64,000 nucleotides of DNA from Dethiosulfovibrio peptidovorans (GCA_002748665.1 PDTB01000017.1:47011-111010); one strand, 5' to 3'. Shown: positions 49,461 through 58,863, counted from the first letter of the stretch. The notes: generated from the letters alone by a model not told the origin. A program made the numbers and translations.

Positions 49461-51143
49461 TTACAGATCCCATTTCTCCACAGCCCCCTCCTTGATATCG
49501 AGAATATAGGGGATAACCACCATGACAACCTCGGAGCGGTTGTCTTTTTTTCTGGACGACCGGAACATCTCACCCAACAGGGGAAGATCGCCAAGCACGG
49601 GAATCTTAGTCGTAACCGTCGAATGGGTCTCGCTGAAAAGTCCCCCCACGACGAAAGGTTCGCCGTCTTTTACCCGAACCGAGGTATTTACGTTTCGTTC
49701 GCTGGTCTCAGGAACCTCAATGTCCCGACCACCGCTCCGCCAGCGAAGGATATCTCCTGTGGATATGGCCAGTTCTACGGATATAATGCCGTCCCGTCCC
49801 ACCACAGGAGTGAACTCCAGCTGAGGCCCTACCTCCTCGTCAGCGTATGTGGGGTTGCCTGCATCGTCTTTACCTGAGACGTATTTGTATTTTTTGACCA
49901 ATTTGATGGATGCCTTGGAGCCGCTCAGGGTCACCACCGACGGGTTAGCGAGAACCTTAGCCTTATTTTCAGTAACGAGAGCCTTAAGACCAGCATCCAG
50001 AAGTCGAATAGTTCCTATTCCGATATCAGGTACCTTCAGTTCTTGAGGAAAATTATATGCGTTCGGATCCTTAGTGTAAAAATACCCCCCTGCAGCGTCA
50101 TTAGGATCGGTACTCAACCACCAATGCTTGTATACAGCGTTCAGGAGAGCCTCCAGCTTATCCGATGCCTCGTCGTTAATCTCGACGATCCGGGCACGAA
50201 GCATCACCTGAAGTCCTGGATGATCCAGGGTTTGAAGAACACGCTCCACCTCCCGAAGCTGTCCCTCTGATGCTTTGACGAAGACTTGACGCAGACGCTC
50301 GTCCACGGTGATCTTGTCCTTCGCCACACCTGTAAGGGGGGCCAGAGTATCGGGGAGAGTCTTCATGTCGGCGTAGGCCACGTGGAAGCCCCTGGTCTTC
50401 ACCTCTCCTGTTGCCTTGGAGACTCCCTCGGGAGTGCCGATAATCAGCGTCCGCCCCAACTTGGCATATGTCAGGCCGTAGGAGCGCATGAGATAGCCGA
50501 AAACTTCCTTGAGAGGAGCGTTTTCAAATTTCATCGTCACCATCGAAGATTGAGCGACTGAGGGATCCAGAAGGATGTTCATGTTCATCATCTCACCGAC
50601 CATTCGGAAAACGTCCTGCAGGTCGGCATCCCGAAAGTCGATGGTGATCTTTTTTGTGGTTTGGAAGGGGTCAGAGGAATCCACAGCCGGAACTGTAACT
50701 GGCTTTTTGTATGGTCCGTCCTGAACGGGAGCTCGCCTTGCTCGAAGTTCAACGGTATACCGGTTCGACGGAGAAACTCCGACGATCTTCTTGACGACAA
50801 GCTCCTCCTCTGTCACGAGCCGAAGTCGAAGACCTCCCTTGACGTTCTCTATGGATATTTTCTTCAGGAGTGGCAGAGAGTACTCTCGGGACCACTCAGA
50901 CGACGGGATTAGCGTATCCCGAAAAAAGAAATCCAAAAAACCCGGGCCACTGGCTACAACTTCCGGCAGGGGCATGTCGGTACCTCGGATTGTCAGGGAC
51001 AAGCGATCGGCTCCCGCCTGTTGAGGCAGCAAACCTGAGATCGACGGGAGGTCCGTGGCCGGAAGCGGATCGGACGACCCCCAGGCCATAGACACGATTG
51101 ATACCAGGATAATAAGACTACAGATCATTGCTTTTTTCTTCAC
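49461..51143 (-). CDS. pilQ: Type IV pilus secretin PilQ-like
   Basis: 560 residues. A signal peptide (about 1-22) is followed by a beta-rich AMIN-like region, then a secretin/TonB short N-terminal domain (ITIDFRDADLQDVFRMVGEM, near 165-230), one N1/KH-like domain, and the C-terminal secretin barrel with RVKDGEPFVVGGLFSE and KIPVLGDLPLLGEMFRSS. It forms the outer-membrane pore for the pilus. GTG start with GAGGAGG 10 bases upstream. It ends the pilM-N-O-P-Q block, and its TAA stop lies in the MITE target duplication. Confidence 0.92.
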   Translation of the reverse strand: MKKKAMICSLIILVSIVSMAWGSSDPLPATDLPSISGLLPQQAGADRLSLTIRGTDMPLPEVVASGPGFLDFFFRDTLIPSSEWSREYSLPLLKKISIENVKGGLRLRLVTEEELVVKKIVGVSPSNRYTVELRARRAPVQDGPYKKPVTVPAVDSSDPFQTTKKITIDFRDADLQDVFRMVGEMMNMNILLDPSVAQSSMVTMKFENAPLKEVFGYLMRSYGLTYAKLGRTLIIGTPEGVSKATGEVKTRGFHVAYADMKTLPDTLAPLTGVAKDKITVDERLRQVFVKASEGQLREVERVLQTLDHPGLQVMLRARIVEINDEASDKLEALLNAVYKHWWLSTDPNDAAGGYFYTKDPNAYNFPQELKVPDIGIGTIRLLDAGLKALVTENKAKVLANPSVVTLSGSKASIKLVKKYKYVSGKDDAGNPTYADEEVGPQLEFTPVVGRDGIISVELAISTGDILRWRSGGRDIEVPETSERNVNTSVRVKDGEPFVVGGLFSETHSTVTTKIPVLGDLPLLGEMFRSSRKKDNRSEVVMVVIPYILDIKEGAVEKWDL

Positions 51144-51182
51144 GTTGTCCCGTCCTCCTCTGTTCTACTACTTTATTGCTGA

Positions 51183-51779
51183 TCACAGCTCCACAGGCAC
51201 CGATACAGGTTTACCCCGCCATCGAAAGACAATTTTTTTAGCCCGTATAGAAAGGAAACGCCCCTTTCCTCCCGAGAAAGAGGTCCCCTTACGAACTACG
51301 ATTCCCTGTCCCACTCCGTCTATATCGACAACGGCCGCTGCCTTGCCAGGCATGACCATAACTGCTCTCACGACCACCAAAGGAGGAAGGGCCTCCAAAT
51401 CGGCAGCAGAGGGCTCAGGCGTGGCCAGGGGGAGGTCACTGGGGCTCCTCAGTTTGGCCAGGGGGTTCCGTTCGATGGACAAAATATGCTCCGCAAGGTT
51501 CTGACTATCCCGACGTCTGGCCAGAATACCTTTGTAGATTGAGGCCTTGGTCTCCAAGGCCTCCCGTTCCTTGGTCACTTTTTTGAATTGGACCGGGGGC
51601 AGGTGTTTTTCCGGTGTCGTCACCACGTTTTGCATCTGGTAGAAAGCGAATCCACTGCCAGCCAGGGTCCCGATCATCAACAGAGCCATGAAAAAACGAA
51701 AAATCCGGGACGAGGACGATGGGTCCTCAAAAATAAAGTACAACAATCCCTCGTCGTTACCATCATAGACGCTTCTCAT
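51183..51779 (-). CDS. PilP-like pilus assembly protein
   Basis: 198 residues. Cytoplasmic N-terminus, one membrane helix (about 27-47), a helical Pro-containing linker, and a C-terminal domain of about 65 residues (LVVVRAVMVMPGKAAAVVDI, then GQGIVVRKGTSF). That domain has the beta-rich HR pattern of PilP/GspC proteins that contact the secretin. True PilP is usually a lipoprotein; this one is anchored by a helix as in GspC. Position between pilO and pilQ supports the role. Confidence 0.65.
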   Translation of the reverse strand: MRSVYDGNDEGLLYFIFEDPSSSSRIFRFFMALLMIGTLAGSGFAFYQMQNVVTTPEKHLPPVQFKKVTKEREALETKASIYKGILARRRDSQNLAEHILSIERNPLAKLRSPSDLPLATPEPSAADLEALPPLVVVRAVMVMPGKAAAVVDIDGVGQGIVVRKGTSFSGGKGRFLSIRAKKIVFRWRGKPVSVPVEL

Positions 51780-51783
51780 GACA

Positions 51784-52302
51784 TTATCTCCCGGTCACGG
51801 TCTCCAGGACGATATCGCCCCGGACAAAGTTCCCCTCATGTTGGGAGAGGACCAGATGCTGAACCCGCAGGGCTATGCTGAGCTTTCGCCAATCAGCCAG
51901 GGTTCGGATAAACCCCTCGTAGGGGCCCTCAAAGCTGATCTTGACACCCTTACTAGGATGAAGATCGTCGGTAGTCACCGTTCCTTTTGTCTCATCGATC
52001 AATCGGGAGAGCATCCCGTTGATCGTGAGCTGTTTTTGGACGAGAGAGAAGAGGTTCACATCGTTTACGGGGACGTCAAGAGTACGAGCTTCTTCCAGAG
52101 CTCCCAGAATTTCCTTGTAGTTCTTGATCCGACGTTCGGTGAGCAGCACATGCCGTTGCTGAAGCTCCTTTTGGTGCCTTAACTGATCCAGCTCAGCACG
52201 AGAGATCTTCACTTCTCGTGAGAGGACCGTCGCTCCCACCAACAGGGCTAGAGGCAACAGGAGAAACCCCGACGCCAGAAGCCATTTCGACCTCATGTTC
52301 AC
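51784..52302 (-). CDS. pilO: PilO-like pilus alignment protein
   Basis: 172 residues from GTG 52302, which overlaps the pilN stop (GTGA) with GGAGG 10 bases before; an ATG two codons later is the alternative. One membrane helix (about 6-26), a coiled-coil stretch (about 30-70: LRHQKELQQRHVLLTERRI), and a C-terminal ferredoxin-like domain (VKISFEGPYEGFIRTLADWR) match PilO. It pairs with PilN in the inner-membrane alignment complex. Identification rests on layout and order. Confidence 0.75.
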   Translation of the reverse strand: MNMRSKWLLASGFLLLPLALLVGATVLSREVKISRAELDQLRHQKELQQRHVLLTERRIKNYKEILGALEEARTLDVPVNDVNLFSLVQKQLTINGMLSRLIDETKGTVTTDDLHPSKGVKISFEGPYEGFIRTLADWRKLSIALRVQHLVLSQHEGNFVRGDIVLETVTGR

Positions 52303-52880
52303 GGTGCAGCCGCCTCCTTCTTCGTAATATTGGAGCCCAGGGAACAAACGAGCCGGAACTCCACCAGGCTTTCATCATCCACGGTGACCCGTCGCGTATT
52401 GGGGAAACCAACCTGGCTGATCACCGGCGACTGCATTAAACCTGTAGCGAAGAGGACCACGTCGTTCTCGTTGTACGAAAAGCCGGTGAACCTAGTCTCC
52501 CCGGCTCGTGCCTCAAGGGATTCAAGCCAGACTCCGTCAGGCAGGGATAACTCAAGCTGTTTGAATATCTCAAGCAAAGGCAGATCACTCCCTAACAGTG
52601 TGGTCGTAACGTCCATCAGAGCTTCTTTCTCCCTCAGCTTCTCCAGTTCTTTGTCCAGCTTCTTTCCTTGAACCATAAGCACCTGCTGTTCCAGGCGAAC
52701 AGCGTCCTTTTCATGAGAGAGAGAACGAAATTGGAAGAGACCAAAAGCCACAGTCCCCAGCCCTACCAGGACAGTTATAAGACAGAGCCCGAAGCCAAGA
52801 ACATATCGTGGGCGACCGATGGTCCATCCCTTTTTATCGACGGTTTTGTACTCCTCGGGTAAAAGATTGATTTTTATCAT
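52299..52880 (-). CDS. pilN: PilN-like pilus assembly protein
   Basis: 193 residues. Starts MIKINLLPEEYK, carrying the INLLP motif by which PilN docks into PilM. Then one membrane helix (about 27-49), a coiled coil (EQQVLMVQGKKLDKELEKLR) and a periplasmic ferredoxin-like domain with LPDGVWLESLEARAGETRF. Overlaps pilM (ATGA) and pilO (GTGA), so stoichiometric translation is likely. Confidence 0.9.
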   Translation of the reverse strand: MIKINLLPEEYKTVDKKGWTIGRPRYVLGFGLCLITVLVGLGTVAFGLFQFRSLSHEKDAVRLEQQVLMVQGKKLDKELEKLREKEALMDVTTTLLGSDLPLLEIFKQLELSLPDGVWLESLEARAGETRFTGFSYNENDVVLFATGLMQSPVISQVGFPNTRRVTVDDESLVEFRLVCSLGSNITKKEAAAP

Positions 52881-53812
52881 ATCATATCCCTCACAGCCAG
52901 GCCCACCACGGCCTCGGAATCGCCAGGCTCATCGGGAGCTCCTGAGATAGACCAGTTATTCCAGGGATCGGCAACGTGGACGTCCATCTGAAACTGCTGT
53001 TCAAGCCGGGGCGTCACGTGGTCCTTGAGAGATCGATCCCCGGCAAAGACGATGCCGCCAATCTGAATATGGCGGAAGAGGGTTTTTATGTAGTTGACGG
53101 TGGCCTGGATCTCGCTGATGAGACGGGTGATAATTGCGTCCACCGATCCGGCACCGGGGGCAAAAGGAACCGCCCGATAGAAGAGACAGCTCTCCTGATA
53201 GCCGATGACGATCTGTATGGCGTCAGAGGACACGACCAGCAGCAAAGACCCCTTGTCCTGGAGCGGGAACCCCTTCATAGTCGCTCGAAATATCGCTGTG
53301 CTGTTCGGTTCAACGGCCGACAGCGGAATATCCATAAGACTTGCCGCATCGAGAAGAGGTTGAATCCTCTCCTGCCGGACCGACACCACCAAAAGGGGAG
53401 AGAGCTCGGATGGAGGACCGGGAAGATCTATAGGGGCCACGTCGTATAACGCCTCCGAGGCCGGGTACGGGAAGTGCTTCTCGAACTCCCAGAACAGGGC
53501 CTCCTTGGCCATGGCGAGTTCCATGGCAGGCATTTCAATGTTACGCATCATCACATCCCGGGATGGAATTCCCAGAGCCACCGGGCACGAGAAACCTCCG
53601 ATTCTGCCGGAAAGTTCCTTGATCGCATCAACGGCTGCCGAGACGTCCACCAGGGATTCCTGGTTCATCGCTGGTTTTGGGTAGGAGACAAACTGATATT
53701 GGACGACCGACGGGAAGCGCCCCTGAGCTTCAAGCTCAAGATAATACAGACCGCCGGCCATAAGGGTCAAGCCGGCACGGGATTTACTTTTCTCCTTTGT
53801 TTTCCATAGCAT
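52877..53812 (-). CDS. pilM: PilM-like actin-fold pilus assembly ATPase
   Basis: 311 residues of the PilM/FtsA-like fold: N-terminal GLTLMAGGLYYLELEAQG, middle VALGIPSRDVMMRNIEMPAM, then WEFEKHFPYP, and a C-terminal GGIVFAGDRSLK phosphate-binding loop. PilM is cytoplasmic and binds the PilN N-terminus. It has GGAGG upstream of ATG 53812 and follows pilY1 by 63 bases that include a stable hairpin. Confidence 0.88.
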   Translation of the reverse strand: MLWKTKEKSKSRAGLTLMAGGLYYLELEAQGRFPSVVQYQFVSYPKPAMNQESLVDVSAAVDAIKELSGRIGGFSCPVALGIPSRDVMMRNIEMPAMELAMAKEALFWEFEKHFPYPASEALYDVAPIDLPGPPSELSPLLVVSVRQERIQPLLDAASLMDIPLSAVEPNSTAIFRATMKGFPLQDKGSLLLVVSSDAIQIVIGYQESCLFYRAVPFAPGAGSVDAIITRLISEIQATVNYIKTLFRHIQIGGIVFAGDRSLKDHVTPRLEQQFQMDVHVADPWNNWSISGAPDEPGDSEAVVGLAVRDMI

Positions 53813-53843
53813 AAGAGCGTGACCTCCGTCGTCGTGATCAGAG

Positions 53844-53873
53844 CCTGTCGCTCCCTTGTCTGGGAGCGACAGG
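53844..53873 (-). terminator. Stable hairpin between pilY1 and pilM
   Basis: Perfect 12-bp stem, CCTGTCGCTCCC (53844-53855) with GGGAGCGACAGG (53862-53873), and a 6-base loop. It begins 2 bases past the pilY1 stop. There is no U-tract, so it may protect or process the mRNA rather than terminate it. Confidence 0.5.
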
Positions 53874-53875
53874 TT

Positions 53876-56800
53876 CTAATGAAATCTATGCCAATACAGG
53901 GACCGAAGAAGCAGAGAGGAAGAGGCGGGGCCGGAGACCTCGGGGAGCTCCATGGAGATCACAGCTCCCGATGGATCGGTCTTTGTCTTTTGCTCCTGAA
54001 GAACCGCATCGTTCTTTTCCACTCTCTTCTCGGTGGGGTTTTGAACACCCAGATATATCTTGTTGCCTGTGGCCTGAATACCGGTAATCTTGATACCCGG
54101 TATCTCATGATACCTGGCGTTCGACGTCCATTTGCCCTCGCCGCTGAAGGCATCCATGAAGTACAACCGAGAGACACCCGGGTTACAGGGGTTACCCGTA
54201 GGATCCTCCCTGAACGTAGCAGCGATGTACAACCCTCGGTGCAGCTTGGGACGAGCGCTCACCGTCTCGTTCGTTGCCAAGTGGAGGAACCAGCCCTTCC
54301 TCTTGGAAGTGCCTCCACTACCGATAAGCTGTTCCAGATCGGACCTCCTCATCACTTTATCTTCGGAGTCGGGAAAAGCGAAGAGGATGTTAGACGGCGC
54401 AGTCGTCCCCCGAACACAGAGTTCCTTATCGTCTCCGGTGGCACCGAAAATCCACAGATTACCCGCCACGTCGCGCCCCAAGTCAACCTGTTGCGCTAAA
54501 GGTGGGGGGGAGGACCCGCCGATACCGAGATCGGCGACCTTTCGAACTGGCATGATCTCCTCGGGAACGATACACCAGACCTGTCCTTTGGAGTCACCCA
54601 CATAAGCGGTATCGATCTTCAGGTACTTTCCCAGAGTGGTTTGAGCTAAAACCGACGGGGTCGCTAGGACCTCACCCATATCAGAATGAGTAAAGGCAGC
54701 ATCAACAGAACCATCATCGGCTCTTATGGCATATACGGCTCTGCCTCCTCGATCGCCGCTATGGAGGAATGTAATCGAACCGTCAGCTTCGGGGGGATTT
54801 TTAAGACCTGCACCAGCACCAAAGAAAGCGACCCAAGAAGGGGCACTCTGATGGCCGAACCACCCGATAAAGGGCTTACCGATCACACGTCGCAAATCGG
54901 GGAGCCGGTTCGAACTCGTTACCAAAGGCCCCTGAACAAGGGAAGCCCCAAAAGTGGTTCCTCTCCACCACAGATCGGAATTTGTCGCGGTGAAATTATT
55001 GCCATCGTAGACAAAACTATCCCTGGCCCAGAGGAATCCGGGCTTGGTCGGATCGGTCACGTCCAAAGCATAGAGCCCGGTACCACCGTAGCCCAGAGAC
55101 CCCAGCAGGATCGTTCGATAACTGTTTATCGTTCCGGTCATCTTTACGTCCTCAGCGACAATGGGCCCTGCCAGGAGATATACAGAACAACCGTTGTTCT
55201 CACTTCCCGGGGAACCGATCAGTCTCCTCATCCGTCCGTTATGCAGGACATTAGGAGGGACGACCCCCCAGAGTTCTGAGCCATCCTGATCTGCAAAACA
55301 GTGGACAATGCCGTCGTTCCCCTGCGAATAGATCACCGTATCCCGATCTCGATGATCCCACGCAAATTGAGTAAAGTCGCTGTCTGATCGGATCCCCGGC
55401 GGAGGTCCAAGACGGAGCAGGCCTCCCTTGTAGGCATCCAGCAGGGGGTGAGGTCTGGTGGATGAACTTGCCCAGTCTCCACCACGAACCCACCGGACAA
55501 AAGCTATATCCTGCGAGACCGGTACACCTGCCGCATTGGCGATAGCCTGAGCGGAGGCAGGAGTAGCATCGAAGGGAGAGAGATTCTTCGATACAGGCGT
55601 TCCTCCCGACCCCGTCCATTGAGGGTACAAGATCACTCGATTCTCCCAGCCCTGCGCCAGGATTCCAGCCTCAGCGTCCCAGATTTCAATCGTCTCGTAG
55701 GTATAATCCCCGCTTGTGGCACCGGGGCCCGTGGCTTCCTTCTTGATGTAGCGTTTTTTGTAGAGGTTCCCCGGCCACGCGCCGTTGGACAAAGGAACGC
55801 AGGACAAAGAGTAGACCACGTCCCCTGAGGCATTGACCTTGTCTGTATTCACCAGAGGAGCCGCGCCCGATGAGGCCCCACTTTTATTGATGGTCCTGAA
55901 GATCGACTGAAAGGCTTGTAACAAACTTTCGGTATCCGATGCCTTAAACGCCGCTGCATGTTCAGGAATTGTGGTATCAACCTCCCAGGCCCGCCCCTCA
56001 TAGGCCATGTCATGTAAGGTCCTCATCAGACTATCACTCTGAGTCAGACCAATAACGAAGGTCCGAATGGGTTCATCGACAGGACCGTACGGCGTGGTCC
56101 ATGAGCTGTATGCGTTGTAGGCACTCTGTACCGCATCTTCGGGATGGTTCGTATAACTGTCCTGACCGTCGGTGAGAACGATCAACCAGCTCTGCTGGCA
56201 GGGATAGCAAATTTGGCTTTTGAGGTATCCCGTGGCCGTCTCATTGCTGTCATTTCTATATATGGACGAGGCCAGGGGTGTCGCTCCGTTGGCCCGAAGC
56301 TCGGGATTATTGCCGTTTTCCCAGCCATCGATCAGGGAGAGAAGACGATACCACTGGTTTGAATTGGTCAAAGCGTCGGGTACACCGAGTTGAAAATCCC
56401 CGGCGTTGTACTGGAAGGGCGGTATTCTCCCAAAAGGAACTCGTAATCTTGCTGTTCTTACACTCGTATCATAGGACCAAGAGACAAAATACTTGTTGGA
56501 ATCGCCATATGGGTACCCTCGATACCAATGTGCTCTGGAGGGGCCTTTCCACTGATAATACGTGGCGACACCCACGTTAAGCCCCTCCACCAGCGACGGA
56601 TCGGTAAAAATATACCAGAGGGCCTTCTTGAGAGCGTACATTCGACTATCGTTGGGAACCAGCTGTTCGGTCTTATGCAGCTCTCCGTTCGGATCTCCTG
56701 CCTGAGGCAGGTAGCGGTATGTACAGGGCGTGTAGTAGTTATACGGATTTGCGATATCGTTGTTCGAAGAGTTGAGGTCCCGTCCGTAATAGATCTGCCA

Positions 56801-57067
56801 AAGGTTTCGATACTTCCACGGATGGCTTCCATCGCCCCAGCATCTATCACCATGCAACATGGAAAACGCCATTGAGCCGCTGGTATCCAGAAGAAGGAGG
56901 ACGTTCGAGACCACCGGGTTAGTGTACTCCTTGGGGATATTCTTCAATATACTGGGGAGAACCGGGTCAGACCAAGCTGCCACTCGGGGGAGGAGGGATC
57001 CTCCCAGAACAAGGACTCCGACCAAAAGGGCGGTCAGAACCCGACGTGAAAATCGTTTATTTGCCAT
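53876..57067 (-). CDS. pilY1: PilY1-like pilus adhesin with VWA domain
   Basis: 1063 residues from ATG 57067, 8 bases after GAGGAGG. Signal peptide about 1-31. A von Willebrand A domain follows, with the MIDAS motif DTSGSM at 61-66 and IVLTDGQDSY near 300. The C-terminal half, about 400-1010, has beta-propeller-type repeats (VIYSQGNDGIVHCF, ILLGSLGYGGTGLYALDVTD, AYVGDSKGQVWCIV). This is the PilY1 plan: a tip-associated or secreted factor affecting pilus extension, adhesion and surface sensing. Many Trp/Tyr residues and several Cys pairs are consistent with export. Encoded with minor pilins, as in Pseudomonas. Confidence 0.88.
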   Translation of the reverse strand: MANKRFSRRVLTALLVGVLVLGGSLLPRVAAWSDPVLPSILKNIPKEYTNPVVSNVLLLLDTSGSMAFSMLHGDRCWGDGSHPWKYRNLWQIYYGRDLNSSNNDIANPYNYYTPCTYRYLPQAGDPNGELHKTEQLVPNDSRMYALKKALWYIFTDPSLVEGLNVGVATYYQWKGPSRAHWYRGYPYGDSNKYFVSWSYDTSVRTARLRVPFGRIPPFQYNAGDFQLGVPDALTNSNQWYRLLSLIDGWENGNNPELRANGATPLASSIYRNDSNETATGYLKSQICYPCQQSWLIVLTDGQDSYTNHPEDAVQSAYNAYSSWTTPYGPVDEPIRTFVIGLTQSDSLMRTLHDMAYEGRAWEVDTTIPEHAAAFKASDTESLLQAFQSIFRTINKSGASSGAAPLVNTDKVNASGDVVYSLSCVPLSNGAWPGNLYKKRYIKKEATGPGATSGDYTYETIEIWDAEAGILAQGWENRVILYPQWTGSGGTPVSKNLSPFDATPASAQAIANAAGVPVSQDIAFVRWVRGGDWASSSTRPHPLLDAYKGGLLRLGPPPGIRSDSDFTQFAWDHRDRDTVIYSQGNDGIVHCFADQDGSELWGVVPPNVLHNGRMRRLIGSPGSENNGCSVYLLAGPIVAEDVKMTGTINSYRTILLGSLGYGGTGLYALDVTDPTKPGFLWARDSFVYDGNNFTATNSDLWWRGTTFGASLVQGPLVTSSNRLPDLRRVIGKPFIGWFGHQSAPSWVAFFGAGAGLKNPPEADGSITFLHSGDRGGRAVYAIRADDGSVDAAFTHSDMGEVLATPSVLAQTTLGKYLKIDTAYVGDSKGQVWCIVPEEIMPVRKVADLGIGGSSPPPLAQQVDLGRDVAGNLWIFGATGDDKELCVRGTTAPSNILFAFPDSEDKVMRRSDLEQLIGSGGTSKRKGWFLHLATNETVSARPKLHRGLYIAATFREDPTGNPCNPGVSRLYFMDAFSGEGKWTSNARYHEIPGIKITGIQATGNKIYLGVQNPTEKRVEKNDAVLQEQKTKTDPSGAVISMELPEVSGPASSSLLLRSLYWHRFH

Positions 57068-57080
57068 CGGAAGCACCTCC

Positions 57081-57653
57081 TCAGAACCATCTCTGAATAA
57101 CCTGTTCCAGGGTTACAACATGACCTTCGCCATCGTCTACCCTGGTTCGAACCATATATGTCAGCCTTCGTTGACCCAGTTGTGCCTGATTTTGTGCGAC
57201 CACCGAAAAACCCGGGGGCTGGGGCTGGGTGAGATCTTGATATTGGGGCGGAATGTTGGGCAGGGGAGTGAGACCGTTGTGACGGTACACCAGATCATAG
57301 AGCACGGTCAACGCCGAGTTTTTTTGGGAATTAGTGCGCGTTACCGCCATGTCTCCGGAGATTCGGGCAGCCAGGACATCGAAGGGGACGTCGTCTGACG
57401 TATCATCCCACTGGGAGACGAAACCGTCGCCCTCCTTGTTTCGTGGAACCCGACCGGCGTCCAGCTCGGTATTGAGGCGGGCCACCATGCGCTCTATTTC
57501 AGAAAGTCCCAGACTGTAGGCGTCCATTCGGCGCAGCTCCCGGATGGTGGAGGAGCTGCGAAGATCCACCAGATAAAAGGCCGTGCCCACCAGAGCCGAG
57601 CCCACGAGAAGGAGCACCAGCACCATGGGCAGAGCGAGACCCGGGCGTCTCAT
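57081..57653 (-). CDS. PilX-like minor pilin
   Basis: 190 residues from ATG 57653, which overlaps the preceding stop (ATGA). MRRPG before a hydrophobic helix (LALPMVLVLLLVGSALVG) is a type III signal-like N-terminus, but the +5 Glu of classical pilins is replaced by Met, as in PilX/GspK-type tip pilins that cap the fibre. The rest is a globular domain without recognised motifs. Its place just before pilY1 matches the PilX-PilY1 order in Pseudomonas. Confidence 0.7.
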   Translation of the reverse strand: MRRPGLALPMVLVLLLVGSALVGTAFYLVDLRSSSTIRELRRMDAYSLGLSEIERMVARLNTELDAGRVPRNKEGDGFVSQWDDTSDDVPFDVLAARISGDMAVTRTNSQKNSALTVLYDLVYRHNGLTPLPNIPPQYQDLTQPQPPGFSVVAQNQAQLGQRRLTYMVRTRVDDGEGHVVTLEQVIQRWF

Positions 57654-58501
57654 TGGTTTCGGGCCCTCCATGTGCCGACGGAGAGAACAAGTCTGTGATT
57701 ATAGTCGGTCGAGACTGGAACGTCCTGGGACCGAGGCCAATTCACGGGAGCCTGAAGGGTTGGATCACAGGCATCGTCGCCCCGAGTAAGCACCGACACT
57801 CGAAGCACGTTGCCCGGCAGTCTCTCGAAGTAGATCTTCTCCACGCCACGAACCACCGGCTGAGCAGGGCTCATGTTATCCGCCACATAGAGGACGTCGT
57901 TCTGCACGTAGACATCCATGGTCCGCAGAAGTATCAAAGGGTCAGAGCAGGCAGTGGTGATGGGCACAGGCCCCCTATAGCTGGCATGTATCGATCCAGC
58001 CGTGGGAGAGGAAAGTTTTGCGGGATAACGAACTGAGGGGAAACTCCCATATCTGCGATATGCCGTGCTCACGTCCGGGACATCTGTACCCAACAGAGGG
58101 ACGATGACCATCGCCCCGGGGAGCAGATCCACCATAGCGGAGGTCTCCTTTCGAAGGGCCACGCCATAGACCAATCGAAGCTCAGCTCCTGAAAGGCTGC
58201 CCCGATTCACGACGTTCATGGGTAACGTCCATCCGGGCTTTCCCAGGTTCGAATCAGCTGCAAAGGCCGCCGCGAATCGGTCAGGCGAGGATGGGACGCC
58301 CCACCCACACGCCAGGATAGCTGGTTCCAGGATGGAGAAGACCATCTGCCCCCGCTCCAAAGCCGTGGTGTACTGGGACGACTGATCGAAATTATCCATA
58401 AATGTGTATAAAAACGTCGTGGAGACCCCACCCAATATACCGACGATGATGAGAGCTATGAGCAGCTCCACGAAGGTGAGACCCCGTCTCATCCTCACCA
58501 T
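57650..58501 (-). CDS. PilW-like minor pilin with prepilin signal
   Basis: 283 residues from ATG 58501. The prepilin signal MVRMRRG is followed by LTFVELLIALIIVGILGG; cleavage after G7 would give +5 Glu (E12). A frame extending upstream to 58606 is Gly/Pro-rich, lies over the previous gene and is rejected. The large C-terminal domain is unrecognised. GGGAGGGGGTGG precedes the start. Probably part of the priming tip complex with its neighbours. Confidence 0.82.
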   Translation of the reverse strand: MVRMRRGLTFVELLIALIIVGILGGVSTTFLYTFMDNFDQSSQYTTALERGQMVFSILEPAILACGWGVPSSPDRFAAAFAADSNLGKPGWTLPMNVVNRGSLSGAELRLVYGVALRKETSAMVDLLPGAMVIVPLLGTDVPDVSTAYRRYGSFPSVRYPAKLSSPTAGSIHASYRGPVPITTACSDPLILLRTMDVYVQNDVLYVADNMSPAQPVVRGVEKIYFERLPGNVLRVSVLTRGDDACDPTLQAPVNWPRSQDVPVSTDYNHRLVLSVGTWRARNQ

Positions 58502-58863
58502 GGTGCCACCCCCTCCCGGACCGAGGCCGGGCCGTAGTCCCGGCCCAGACTCAGGGTCTTGGGACCCCGAACTCCCTGCCAGGCCACGTCCATCGACACG
58601 GTCCACAGGTCTGCTCCCTGGGGAGTCACTGTCCTGGTCCAGGCGTACCCCCGTTCAGAACCGGAGATGGAGCCCCCCGTTAAGGACTGGGGCTCCACCT
58701 CCTCAAGCCGGGCCATAGCGACGGCAGTCGCCCTCTCCTGCTCCAGGTCATTCACCATGAGTCTGGTGGTGACCACCGGAACGGTGGCCAGACCAAACAG
58801 GCAGATAGTCAGGATGACCACGGCGATAAGAACCTCAACGAGGGAGAAAGCGGACCGTCTCAT
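58495..58863 (-). CDS. PilV/GspI-like minor pilin
   Basis: 122 residues. MRRSA followed by FSLVEVLIAVVILTICLFGL is a prepilin signal with Ala rather than Gly at -1 and Glu at +5 (E10). The short body is typical of PilV/GspI-type pseudopilins. No Shine-Dalgarno is visible in the 20 bases before ATG 58863; that stretch may form a weak hairpin with the end of the upstream spacer, which could keep expression low relative to the major pilin. Confidence 0.78.
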   Translation of the reverse strand: MRRSAFSLVEVLIAVVILTICLFGLATVPVVTTRLMVNDLEQERATAVAMARLEEVEPQSLTGGSISGSERGYAWTRTVTPQGADLWTVSMDVAWQGVRGPKTLSLGRDYGPASVREGVAPW

